This document shows positions 1 through 7,396 of a stretch of 50,143 nucleotides of DNA, piece by piece; position 1 is the first letter of the stretch, and each line of letters opens with the position of its first letter. The stretch comes from F23-D06 sp045116675 (lineage in GTDB: Bacteria > Bacteroidota > Bacteroidia > Bacteroidales > WCHB1-69), in the NCBI GenBank assembly GCA_045116675.1, contig JBGUMF010000070.1:1-50143 (forward strand), written 5' to 3'. The notes under the pieces were generated by a model. It had not been told where the DNA came from and ran no database searches. It worked only from the letters and a program-made list of their open reading frames with translations. Position numbers and translations under genes: made by a program.

Positions 1-345
1 TCGGAGGACTACGTGAACACCCATTTCACCCTCAAGAGCAACTTCCCGTTCCAGGACGGCGACGTGTATGTCTTCGGCCAGCTCACCGACTGGCGCATCC
101 TCCCCGAGGCGAAACTCCACTTCAACGCGGACTACAACTTCTGGGAAACGGACTTCTTCATCAAGCAGGGCTTATACAATTATCAATATGTATATATGCC
201 GAAAGGCAAAAACACCATCGACGCCACCTACATCGAGGGCAGCCATTTCGAGACCCGGAACCAATACACCATCCTGCTCTATTTCCACGAAGAGGGCACC
301 TCTTACGACAAGCTCATCGGTGTGGGCCACGTAAAAATGCCGTGA
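1..345 (+). CDS. T9SS plug-domain protein (DUF5103 family), 3' end only
   Basis: The reading frame is open from the first base, so the gene begins outside the window and only its last 114 codons are visible. The fragment is the C-terminal part of the DUF5103/T9SS plug family: GQLTDWR, then a beta-rich stretch with KQGLYNYQYVY, an acidic EGSHFETRNQYTI segment and the closing YDKLIGVG. Proteins of this family are linked to the type IX secretion translocon, where a plug protein closes the SprA channel when it is not engaged with PorV. A GTG at 13 could be read as a start but lies inside the conserved domain, so it is not one. Family assignment rests on pattern recall of a short piece; the function of this copy is inferred. 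The next gene follows after 102 bases and has its own promoter box. Confidence 0.72.
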   Translation, partial: SEDYVNTHFTLKSNFPFQDGDVYVFGQLTDWRILPEAKLHFNADYNFWETDFFIKQGLYNYQYVYMPKGKNTIDATYIEGSHFETRNQYTILLYFHEEGTSYDKLIGVGHVKMP

Positions 346-383
346 CAAGGTGTGTTTCCACCGCCCTTTTCCCATAAAAAGCG

Positions 384-391
384 TATTTTTG
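384..391 (+). promoter_or_regulatory. Bacteroidota -7 promoter box for the DPP IV gene
   Basis: TATTTTTG is an exact match to the Bacteroidota -7 consensus TAnnTTTG. It lies about 56 bases before the ATG at 448, in the gap after the plug-domain gene. No convincing -33 TTTG was found at the usual spacing. Confidence 0.5.
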
Positions 392-447
392 CCGCATCAA
401 CAAACACAACGTATTTTCACATAACACAATAAACAACATCTTTTTAC

Positions 448-2628
448 ATGAAAAAAATCCTCTTGCTCACCCTCATGCTGACCGCCACCATAATCTCTTT
501 CGGTCAGGCCAAGAAAATCACCATTGAAGAAATCTGGGACAAATACTACTTCACCCCCAGAGGCGTGCCGGGATACACGGCCATGCCCAACAGCGATTAT
601 TACACCACGGTATCGCGGTCCGGCATCGAGCGCTACAGCTTCGCCACCGGCGAGCAGGTGGACATGATCCTGACCAACACCGACCTCGAGCGCCTCAGCG
701 GAGGCGCCGTCAACATCCGGAAAGTCAGCAGCTACGTGTTTTCCAACGACGAGAAAAAATTAGTGCTGGCCGTGGACGAGGAGAGCATCTGGCGCCGCTC
801 CACCCTGGCCTTCTACTACGTTTACGACATCGAGCACAAGACGCTGCAACTGGTGGCCGACACCAACACCAAGCTGCATTTCGCCTTCCTTTCCGAAGAC
901 GGACAGAAGGTGCTCTTCGCCCGCGACTGCGACCTCTTCTACCAAGACATGGCCACCGGCAAGATCACACAGATCACCCGCGACGGGCAGGAGAACGCCA
1001 TCCTCAACGGCTATGCCGACTGGGTGTATGAAGAGGAACTGGACATGTCAAGCGCCGCCTCGTGGTCGCCCGACGGCAGCAAGATCGCTTTCCTGCGCTT
1101 CGACCAGCGCCGCGTGAAGGAGTACAACTTCGCCCTCTATGACAACCTCTACCCCACCGACTTCAAATACAAATACCCGAAGGCCGGCGAGGACAACTCT
1201 CTGGTGGACATTTACATCTACGACCTCGCCGCCCAGCAGCTCACCAAAGTGGATCTGGGCGACAACAGCAACTGCTACTTCCCGCGCGTCTATTGGATGC
1301 CCAACAGCCAGGACGCCGTCATCCTCAAGCTCAACCGCCACCAGAACCAGCTCGACTTCATCCGTTACAACACCGTCACCAAGCAGCAGGACATCGTCTA
1401 TACCGACAAGAACGACAAATGGCTGGACGTGACCGACAATTACTATTTCCTGAAAGACGGCAAGACGATGATCGTGACCTCCGAGCGCGACGGTTTCAAC
1501 CATATATATAAGGTAACGCTCGGCGGCGAAATCAAGCAGCTGACCTCCGGCAACTGGGAAGTGAATGAAATCCAGTATGTGAACGAGGCAAAGAAACAGA
1601 TTTACTACCTCTCGAACGAGAGCGGCGTGCTGAACCGCGACCTCTACGTCATCAACTTCGACGGCAAGAAGAAGACGCTCATCAGCAGCGGCGACGGCTG
1701 GAACCAGCCCTCGTTCAGCCCCAACGGCAACTTCTACCGCAACCAGTACTCCAACCTCAACACGCTGCCGATTTACACCATCCGCGATGCGAAGGGCAAG
1801 GAGCTGCGCGTGCTCAACGACAACAAACACGTAAAAGAAACGATGGGCAAATACGGCTTTGTGGACCGTGAAATCATACACTTCACCACGGACGACGGCA
1901 CCGAGCTGTACGGCTGGATGATGAAGCCTGCCGATTTCAACCCCAACAAGCGCTATCCGGTGATGATGACCTGTTACGGCGGTCCGGGCAGTCAGCAGGT
2001 GATGAACGCCTACAGCAGTGCGTACGACCTCGCCTTCTACCAGATGCTGGCGCAGCACGGCTACATCTGCGTGTGCGTGGACGGGCGCGGCACGGCCACA
2101 AGGGGCGACGCCTTCAAGAAGGTCATCTACCAGCAGATGGGCAAATACGAGGCCATCGACCAGATTGCCGCGGCCAACTGGCTGAAGAAGCAATCGTATG
2201 TGGACGGCGACCGCATCGGCATCTGGGGCTGGAGCTTCGGCGGCTATCTCTCTGCGTTGTCGCTGTTCCGCGGCGAAGGCGCCTTCAAGATGGCCATCTC
2301 CGTGGCACCGGTCACCAACTGGCGCTACTACGACAACATCTACACCGAGCGGTTCATGCGCACCCCGCAGGAGAACCCCGACGGCTACGACCTCAACTCG
2401 CCCACCACGTATGCCAAGGACCTCAAAGGCAAATACTTGCTCATCCACGGCACCGCCGACGACAACGTGCACTTCCAGAACGCCATGGAGTTGGTGAAGG
2501 CGCTGAACGAGGCCGGCGTGGAGTACGACCAGTTCTTCTTCCCCAACAAGAACCACTTCATCATGGGCGGCAACACCCGCACGTATCTGTACAACAAGTT
2601 GGCGAAGTACATTTTGGAGAATTTGTAA
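448..2628 (+). CDS. Dipeptidyl peptidase IV (S9B family), secreted
   Basis: This 726-residue serine exopeptidase releases X-Pro and X-Ala dipeptides from peptide N-termini. A signal peptide (about residues 1-20, ending SFGQA) sends it to the periplasm or outer membrane. Residues of about 40-480 form the beta-propeller, including DWVYEEEL, whose Glu195-Glu196 pair corresponds to the double-Glu motif that holds the substrate amino terminus in DPP IV. The C-terminal alpha/beta hydrolase domain has the nucleophile in GWSFGGY (Ser596), the acid in HGTADDNVH (Asp671) and the base in KNHF (His703). Spacings of 75 and 32 residues are close to those of human DPP IV, so all catalytic residues look intact. 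Length is normal for bacterial S9B enzymes. It probably works with the DPP11 gene downstream in peptide degradation, although the two are separated by a minus-strand gene. Confidence 0.95.
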   Translation: MKKILLLTLMLTATIISFGQAKKITIEEIWDKYYFTPRGVPGYTAMPNSDYYTTVSRSGIERYSFATGEQVDMILTNTDLERLSGGAVNIRKVSSYVFSNDEKKLVLAVDEESIWRRSTLAFYYVYDIEHKTLQLVADTNTKLHFAFLSEDGQKVLFARDCDLFYQDMATGKITQITRDGQENAILNGYADWVYEEELDMSSAASWSPDGSKIAFLRFDQRRVKEYNFALYDNLYPTDFKYKYPKAGEDNSLVDIYIYDLAAQQLTKVDLGDNSNCYFPRVYWMPNSQDAVILKLNRHQNQLDFIRYNTVTKQQDIVYTDKNDKWLDVTDNYYFLKDGKTMIVTSERDGFNHIYKVTLGGEIKQLTSGNWEVNEIQYVNEAKKQIYYLSNESGVLNRDLYVINFDGKKKTLISSGDGWNQPSFSPNGNFYRNQYSNLNTLPIYTIRDAKGKELRVLNDNKHVKETMGKYGFVDREIIHFTTDDGTELYGWMMKPADFNPNKRYPVMMTCYGGPGSQQVMNAYSSAYDLAFYQMLAQHGYICVCVDGRGTATRGDAFKKVIYQQMGKYEAIDQIAAANWLKKQSYVDGDRIGIWGWSFGGYLSALSLFRGEGAFKMAISVAPVTNWRYYDNIYTERFMRTPQENPDGYDLNSPTTYAKDLKGKYLLIHGTADDNVHFQNAMELVKALNEAGVEYDQFFFPNKNHFIMGGNTRTYLYNKLAKYILENL

Positions 2629-2740
2629 GAGAAAATTATTTCCATTGCAGCTGACCATAGGTCACCACAGCCAACGGCCTACAACCCAAAAAGTGTTGGC
2701 CAGATCAGACAACAGTATCGTTTATTATAGTAGCACCTCT

Positions 2741-2895
2741 GTGCCGCAAGGGGACTTGTTCCCCTTCTATTGTAGGGGTGGCTGCAAGCCAGGGTAGTAA
2801 TATGGTTTTTTATTCCTTATACATCTACCCCGCCCTTCGGGCACCCCTTCTTTAAAAGAAGGGGAATTTTGGGGATGCCCGCACGATTGTGCGGA
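2741..2895. repeat. Intergenic palindrome cluster, REP-like element
   Basis: The 409-base gap between the DPP IV gene and the next gene has no coding potential that I can support. It carries four short inverted repeats: AAGGGGA/TCCCCTT (2748-2754 and 2760-2766), GCCC/GGGC (2832-2842), CCCCTTCTTT/AAAGAAGGGG around a single A (2844-2864), and CCGCAC/GTGCGG (2879-2884 and 2889-2894). The CCCCTTC core recurs in the first and third. This resembles interspersed palindromic elements seen in intergenic regions of many Bacteroidota genomes; only one copy of the whole is in this window. No U-tract follows any hairpin on the plus strand, so a simple terminator for the DPP IV gene is not supported. Confidence 0.5.
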
Positions 2896-2968
2896 CAGTG
2901 GGTCAACTACTATATCATTACCTTTTTATTAGAACTTATGATGAGAAATTATATTACTCACAATAAAC

Positions 2969-3013
2969 AAAAAAGCTATCAGCCAATGACAAGTAGCCAA
3001 TAGCTAATAGCTT
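2969..3013 (-). terminator. Candidate intrinsic terminator of the tandem-repeat protein gene
   Basis: Arms 2973-2983 and 3003-3013 form an 11-bp stem (one U-G wobble) with a 19-base loop when read on the minus strand, followed by a run of T at 2974-2969. It lies 25 bases past the stop codon at 3038. The loop region also contains the near-repeat AGCCAAT twice, so the element may partly be simple-sequence DNA. Confidence 0.45.
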
Positions 3014-3037
3014 ATTTGTAACGAGTAAAATTGTGAA

Positions 3038-3643
3038 TTACTCCTTTTTCGGCAGTCTTTCGCGGACTTCCGCCAAGAATTCTTCCGTATCGATGCCGAT
3101 AGCCTTGGCCTCCTCCACGAGAACAGCCTCCTCTTCGGGCGTGATGACGCCGTCTTCCAGGATGGCGGCCACCTTCGTGTCAAGGGTGTTGAGCAGGCTC
3201 TCTTTCTCGGTAGTGTCTTCCGGAGACTCCTGGAGCTTCTTACCCATCTTGATCAGCACCGGGAGGTTGGCCAGCGTGCCGAGCTTCTCAAGCGCCTTGC
3301 CGCTCATCTCCTTCGCCTTGTCGGCGGCATCCGCAACCTTCCCGCCAAACTCGGAGTTTTTGACATCTTCCACCATGTCTTTGGCCTTGTCGCGGACATT
3401 ACCGGCCACATCCGCCACTTTCCCGCCAAACTCGGAGTTTTTGACATCCTCCATCATGTCTTTGGCCTTGTCGCGGACATTACCAGCCACATCCGCCACT
3501 TTCCCGCCAAACTCGGAGTTCTTGACATCTTCCACGGTGTCTTGCACTTTTTCTTTAACCTCTTTCGAAGTTTTTCTGAACAAATCCAAAAACTTTTGGA
3601 CGCAAGATTTCTTTTCAGAATCTGAATTGTAATTTTCTGCCAT
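3038..3643 (-). CDS. Hypothetical protein with 27-residue tandem helical repeats
   Basis: This 201-residue soluble protein has no signal peptide or membrane segment. After a short Lys/Ser-rich N-terminus, residues 37-113 consist of two full copies and one shortened copy of a 27-residue unit with the core EDVKNSEFGGKVADVAG followed by a charged NVRDKAKDM segment. These are amphipathic, Lys/Asp/Glu/Ala-rich helices of the kind found in LEA-like, CsbD-like or YtxH-like stress proteins. The C-terminal 45 residues (ILEDGVITPEEEAVL then AKAIGIDTEEFL) look like a small helical module common in Bacteroidota proteins that resembles the start of TerB-like domains. I do not recognise a named family and assign no function. 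It has a good promoter box (3669-3676) and is divergent from the DPP11 gene. Confidence 0.75.
   Translation of the reverse strand: MAENYNSDSEKKSCVQKFLDLFRKTSKEVKEKVQDTVEDVKNSEFGGKVADVAGNVRDKAKDMMEDVKNSEFGGKVADVAGNVRDKAKDMVEDVKNSEFGGKVADAADKAKEMSGKALEKLGTLANLPVLIKMGKKLQESPEDTTEKESLLNTLDTKVAAILEDGVITPEEEAVLVEEAKAIGIDTEEFLAEVRERLPKKE
3305..3535 (-). repeat. Coding tandem repeat, 81-bp unit, 2.85 copies
   Basis: Unit 1 is 3455-3535, unit 2 is 3374-3454 and unit 3 (shortened to 23 codons) is 3305-3373. The CCCGCCAAAC core recurs at 3341, 3422 and 3503, exactly 81 bases apart. Units 1 and 2 differ by only a few bases, so the duplication is recent and in frame. Confidence 0.9.
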
Positions 3644-3668
3644 AATTTTGAAGTTTTAATTTGAAAAG

Positions 3669-3676
3669 CAAAAATA
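3669..3676 (-). promoter_or_regulatory. -7 promoter box for the tandem-repeat protein gene
   Basis: Read on the minus strand the bases are TATTTTTG, an exact TAnnTTTG match, 25 bases before the ATG at 3643. It is divergent from the box at 3733-3740. Confidence 0.55.
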
Positions 3677-3732
3677 CATTTTTTTCAGAAATAAAGAAGC
3701 CATCACCCCATACGCAGGTTAATAAAAAAGAT

Positions 3733-3740
3733 TATCTTTG
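3733..3740 (+). promoter_or_regulatory. -7 promoter box for the DPP11 gene
   Basis: TATCTTTG matches TAnnTTTG exactly and lies 25 bases before the ATG at 3766. It would drive DPP11 and, by close spacing, the acyltransferase gene. Confidence 0.6.
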
Positions 3741-3765
3741 CACCTCATAAACTAACATCATCAAT

Positions 3766-5934
3766 ATGCGAAAATCTATACTTCTTACCCTTTTGTTCGC
3801 AGCCATTTTCAGCATCGTCCGCGCCGACGGCGGCATGTGGCTGCCCCTGTTCCTGAACTACAACGAGGCTGAAATGCAGTCGCTTGGCTTCAAACTGACC
3901 GCCGAGGACGTCTATAGCGTGAACCACCACAGCATGAAAGATGCCGTGATGCTGTTCGGCGGCGGCTGCACCGGCGAGCTCATCTCCTCCCAAGGCCTGG
4001 TGCTCACCAACCACCACTGCGGCTACTCCTACGTGCAGTCGCACAGCACCATGGAGCAGAACCACCTGCAAAACGGCTTCTGGGCCAAGGACAAAAGCGA
4101 GGAAATCCCCATGAAGGGCCTCACCGTCACCTTCCTGGTCTATATGAAGGACGTTACCGAGCAGGTGCTGGAGGATGTCAACGACGACATTGAAGAGGCC
4201 GAGCGAGCCATCATGGTGAAAAACAGCATGGAAAAAGTGATCAAGGAGGCCACCAAAGGCACGCACTACAAAGCCACCATCAAGCCCTTCTACTACGGCA
4301 ACCAGTATTTCATGTTCGTCACGGAGACCTACAGCGACGTGCGTCTGGTGGGCGTGCCGCCCGAGAGCATCGGCAAGTTCGGCGGCGACAGCGACAACTG
4401 GATGTGGCCGCGCCACACGGGCGACTTCTCCCTCTGGCGCATCTACACCGACAAGGATGGCAACCCGGCCCAGTATTCAGCAGACAACATCCCGATGAGA
4501 CCGAAGAAATACTTCCCCATCTCCATCAAGGGCATTGAGGAGAACGACTTCACCCTGGTATTCGGCTATCCCGGCTCCACGCAGCAGTTCCTGCTCTCCG
4601 ACGGCGTGGACGTGGTGGCCAACGTGCAGAACCCCATCGCCATCGACGCACGCACCATCCGCCTCGATGCCATGAAGCGTCAGATGAACCTCAGCCCCGA
4701 GATCCGCCTCATGTACTCCGCCAAGGCCAACGGCATCTCCAACGGATGGAAAAAATGGCAGGGCGAGAGCAAGGGCATCCGCGAGTGCAACGTCATCGCC
4801 AAGAAACAGGCCCAGGAGGCCGACTTCCAACAATGGACCCAATCCACCCTCGAACGCCAGATGAAATACGGCAACCTTCTCAACGACATGCACCGCGTGT
4901 ATGAGCGCTACGCCGAGCACGTCAACGCGAGCACCTTCATCAGCGAATGTATCTTCGGCCCTGAGATCATCGGCAACGTGCTCCATCCCTACTATCGGCA
5001 GCTCGCATATCCAGCAACGCAGGGCGAGAACGGCACGGTGGAGAGCAACCGCGAAAAGCTGCTCCAGAGCAACCAGTCGTTCCAAAAGAGCTATTGCCTT
5101 GACATTGACAAGGAGGCTTTTGTGGAGCTGTTCACCTATTATTTCACCAAAGAGAAAAAAGAGCTCATCCCCGGCGAACTGCACAAATACGTGCTGGACG
5201 AGGCCACCGTGCGGCAGATGATGACCGACCTCTGGGACAAGCAGGCCACCACCGCACCCTATATTACCGACAATGATAAATTCACCCAGTTTGTCAAGAA
5301 GGCAAAACCCAGCCAGATAGCCAAGACCGCCAACTCGGAGCTGGCCAAGATCTACCGTGCCGTTTACGACCAATACGTTCAGGTGCGGAACCAGTATTCG
5401 GTTGAGCACAGCCAGCTGAACGGCTACTACCGCACCTACGTCAAGGCCCTGATGGAGAAGGACACCACCCGCGTGTTCTATCCGGACGCCAACCTGACGT
5501 TGCGCGTAACCTACGGCCAGGTGAAAGGCTTTGAGCCCGCCGACGGCGTACAATACAACTATTACACCACCTTGGACGGCATCATCCAGAAAGAGGACCC
5601 GGACGTGTATGACTACAAGGTGGATCCGAAGCTGAAACAGCTGTGGGAGGCCAAGGACTACGGGCGCTACGCCAACAAGAACGGCGAGTTGCCGGTGGCC
5701 TTCATCGCCAGCAACCACACCACGGGCGGCAACTCGGGCAGCCCGGTCATCAACGCCAACGGCGAGCTCATCGGCACCAACTTCGACCGCGTGTGGGAAG
5801 GCACCATGAGCGACATCAACTACGACGTGAGCCGCTGCCGCAACATCAGCCTCGACGCACGCTATTTTCTGTTCATCGTCGATAAGTTCGCCAACGCGCA
5901 CAACCTGATCGAAGAGATGGACATTGTGGAATAA
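3766..5934 (+). CDS. S46 family dipeptidyl peptidase, predicted Asp/Glu-specific (DPP11)
   Basis: This 722-residue enzyme belongs to the S46 peptidases, chymotrypsin-fold exopeptidases found mainly in Bacteroidota that release dipeptides from N-termini. A signal peptide (about residues 1-20) precedes the mature start DGGMWLP. The triad is visible: His84 in LTNHHCGY, probably Asp220 in HTGDFSLWR, and Ser657 in GGNSGSPV. S46 enzymes divide by the residue equivalent to 673 of the Porphyromonas gingivalis enzymes: Gly gives DPP7 (hydrophobic P1) and Arg gives DPP11 (Asp/Glu P1). Here the motif is NFDRVWEG with Arg675, so DPP11 is the better call. Length matches the family. The acyltransferase gene starts 14 bases after the stop, suggesting co-transcription without an obvious functional link. 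The specificity is inferred from one residue. Confidence 0.92.
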   Translation: MRKSILLTLLFAAIFSIVRADGGMWLPLFLNYNEAEMQSLGFKLTAEDVYSVNHHSMKDAVMLFGGGCTGELISSQGLVLTNHHCGYSYVQSHSTMEQNHLQNGFWAKDKSEEIPMKGLTVTFLVYMKDVTEQVLEDVNDDIEEAERAIMVKNSMEKVIKEATKGTHYKATIKPFYYGNQYFMFVTETYSDVRLVGVPPESIGKFGGDSDNWMWPRHTGDFSLWRIYTDKDGNPAQYSADNIPMRPKKYFPISIKGIEENDFTLVFGYPGSTQQFLLSDGVDVVANVQNPIAIDARTIRLDAMKRQMNLSPEIRLMYSAKANGISNGWKKWQGESKGIRECNVIAKKQAQEADFQQWTQSTLERQMKYGNLLNDMHRVYERYAEHVNASTFISECIFGPEIIGNVLHPYYRQLAYPATQGENGTVESNREKLLQSNQSFQKSYCLDIDKEAFVELFTYYFTKEKKELIPGELHKYVLDEATVRQMMTDLWDKQATTAPYITDNDKFTQFVKKAKPSQIAKTANSELAKIYRAVYDQYVQVRNQYSVEHSQLNGYYRTYVKALMEKDTTRVFYPDANLTLRVTYGQVKGFEPADGVQYNYYTTLDGIIQKEDPDVYDYKVDPKLKQLWEAKDYGRYANKNGELPVAFIASNHTTGGNSGSPVINANGELIGTNFDRVWEGTMSDINYDVSRCRNISLDARYFLFIVDKFANAHNLIEEMDIVE

Positions 5935-5948
5935 GCCGCTCACGCCCT

Positions 5949-7313
5949 ATGATTTCCTTTGACAAAATAGACCAATACGACTGGTTGTACGACCTGTACA
6001 TGAATTACTTGTGCGTGGCGCACAACTACATCTACTATCGTCATTTCTACATTTTAAACAAGGAAAACATCCCGCCCAAAGGGCAGCCCACCATCGTCAT
6101 CGCCAACCACCAGAACGGCCTCATGGACGCGCTGGCCATCCTCCACACCATGTTCCAGGACCGGCGGCAGCCCGTCTTCATCGCGCGCGGCGACATCTTC
6201 AAGAAAGACGGCGTGGCCCGCATCCTGCGGTTCCTGAAAATCATGCCCACGTTCCGCTCGCGCGACGGCAACCGCGACGACATCCGCAGCAACCTGGCCC
6301 TCTACAACCGCGCCGCCAAGGTGCTCAAATCGGGCGGCACCCTCGTCATCTTCCCGGAGGCCACCCACCAGCACGGCCACTACATGAACACCTTCAAGAA
6401 AGGCTTCTGCCGCATCGCCTTCTCGGCGGAGGAGATCAACGACTTCAAGCTCGGCGTGCAGGTGCTGCCGCTCAACATCCACTACTCCAACTACTTCAAC
6501 TTCCGCAGCGACCTGATGGTCACCGTGGGGAAGCCCTTCACCTTCGAGGAGTTTTTCGAGATGTACAAGGAATCGCCCAACGAGGCATACCTGGCCCTCA
6601 ACGAGAAGGCCCGTGCCCGCGTCAAGGAACTCACCCCCGACATCGACATCCCGGAGTACCTCAACGAAATCGAAGACCTCACCCAGATGATGAGCCGGCC
6701 CTACCTGAAGCGGAAAGGGCTCCGCCCGAACTTCCTCCCCAACCAGAAGGATGCGGCCATGACCATCATCGCCAACCTGAAACAGTTCCAAGCGGAGGAT
6801 CCGGAGGCGTTCACCCAGCTGATGGACAACACGCACGAATACCACCGCCTGCTGCACGAGAACGGCCTCACCCACTGGGTCATCAACCGGAAGCCCTCCA
6901 TCGTGCGACTGACGCTCCGCATCCTGGGCCTCGTGCTCCTGCTCCCGTTGTTCCTGTTCGGACTCATCAACAACTACATCCCCCGCCGCCTCACCAAGAT
7001 GTTCACCGACAAGGCCAAGGATCCGATGCTCACCTCCTCGTTCCAATACGTGACGGGCACCGTCTTCACCTTCCCCATCTTCTACCTCATCCTCTTCGCC
7101 GTGGTCTGGATTGTGTCGCACAAGTTCTGGATTGCCCTACTCTACATCCTGCTCACCTTTGCCACCGCATTCCTGGTGCATTATTACAGGATCTGGTGCC
7201 ACAGACTCATCACCTTCTTCCGCGCCATGCACCTGCGCAAGACGGAAGTCTATCAGAGGCTGTGCCAGCTCAACCGTCAGATTGTCAGCACGATGGAAAG
7301 CATTTTGCATTGA
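5949..7313 (+). CDS. Glycerolipid/lysophospholipid acyltransferase, PlsC-like, membrane-bound
   Basis: This 454-residue protein has an N-terminal PlsC-type acyltransferase domain (about residues 30-240) and a C-terminal membrane region with hydrophobic stretches near residues 318-340 and 375-415. It probably transfers acyl groups to glycerol phosphate or lysophospholipids at the cytoplasmic membrane. The catalytic block reads ANHQNGLMDAL: His54 and Asp60 are five residues apart, rather than the usual four of NHxxxxD, and the third block reads FPEA (residues 135-138) in place of FPEG. Related Bacteroidota proteins keep the NHQN form, so this is probably a subfamily trait and not damage. The exact acceptor is not deducible. 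The ATG at 5949 follows the DPP11 stop by 14 bases. Confidence 0.8.
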   Translation: MISFDKIDQYDWLYDLYMNYLCVAHNYIYYRHFYILNKENIPPKGQPTIVIANHQNGLMDALAILHTMFQDRRQPVFIARGDIFKKDGVARILRFLKIMPTFRSRDGNRDDIRSNLALYNRAAKVLKSGGTLVIFPEATHQHGHYMNTFKKGFCRIAFSAEEINDFKLGVQVLPLNIHYSNYFNFRSDLMVTVGKPFTFEEFFEMYKESPNEAYLALNEKARARVKELTPDIDIPEYLNEIEDLTQMMSRPYLKRKGLRPNFLPNQKDAAMTIIANLKQFQAEDPEAFTQLMDNTHEYHRLLHENGLTHWVINRKPSIVRLTLRILGLVLLLPLFLFGLINNYIPRRLTKMFTDKAKDPMLTSSFQYVTGTVFTFPIFYLILFAVVWIVSHKFWIALLYILLTFATAFLVHYYRIWCHRLITFFRAMHLRKTEVYQRLCQLNRQIVSTMESILH

Positions 7314-7353
7314 AAACTGAATGTTAAAAGAGGAAAAACAGCCAATGCTAAAG

Positions 7354-7380
7354 TTTCTTAATTTCTTAGTTTCTTAATTT
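7354..7380. repeat. Short 8-bp tandem repeat between convergent genes
   Basis: TTTCTTAA, TTTCTTAG and TTTCTTAA follow each other directly, then TTT. It fills much of the 83-base gap between the acyltransferase and MATE genes. No terminator hairpin is visible there. Confidence 0.6.
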
Positions 7381-7396
7381 AATAAAACAAGCACCT

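Noticed and set aside
1048..2658. A 536-codon minus-strand frame opposite the DPP IV gene, and a plus-strand frame at 6011-7327 overlapping the acyltransferase
   Set aside because: Both are shadows of genes with intact catalytic motifs; no independent evidence.
3305..3535. Regular 81-bp repeats considered as a CRISPR-like or mobile array
   Set aside because: The units are contiguous, in frame and coding, with no spacers.
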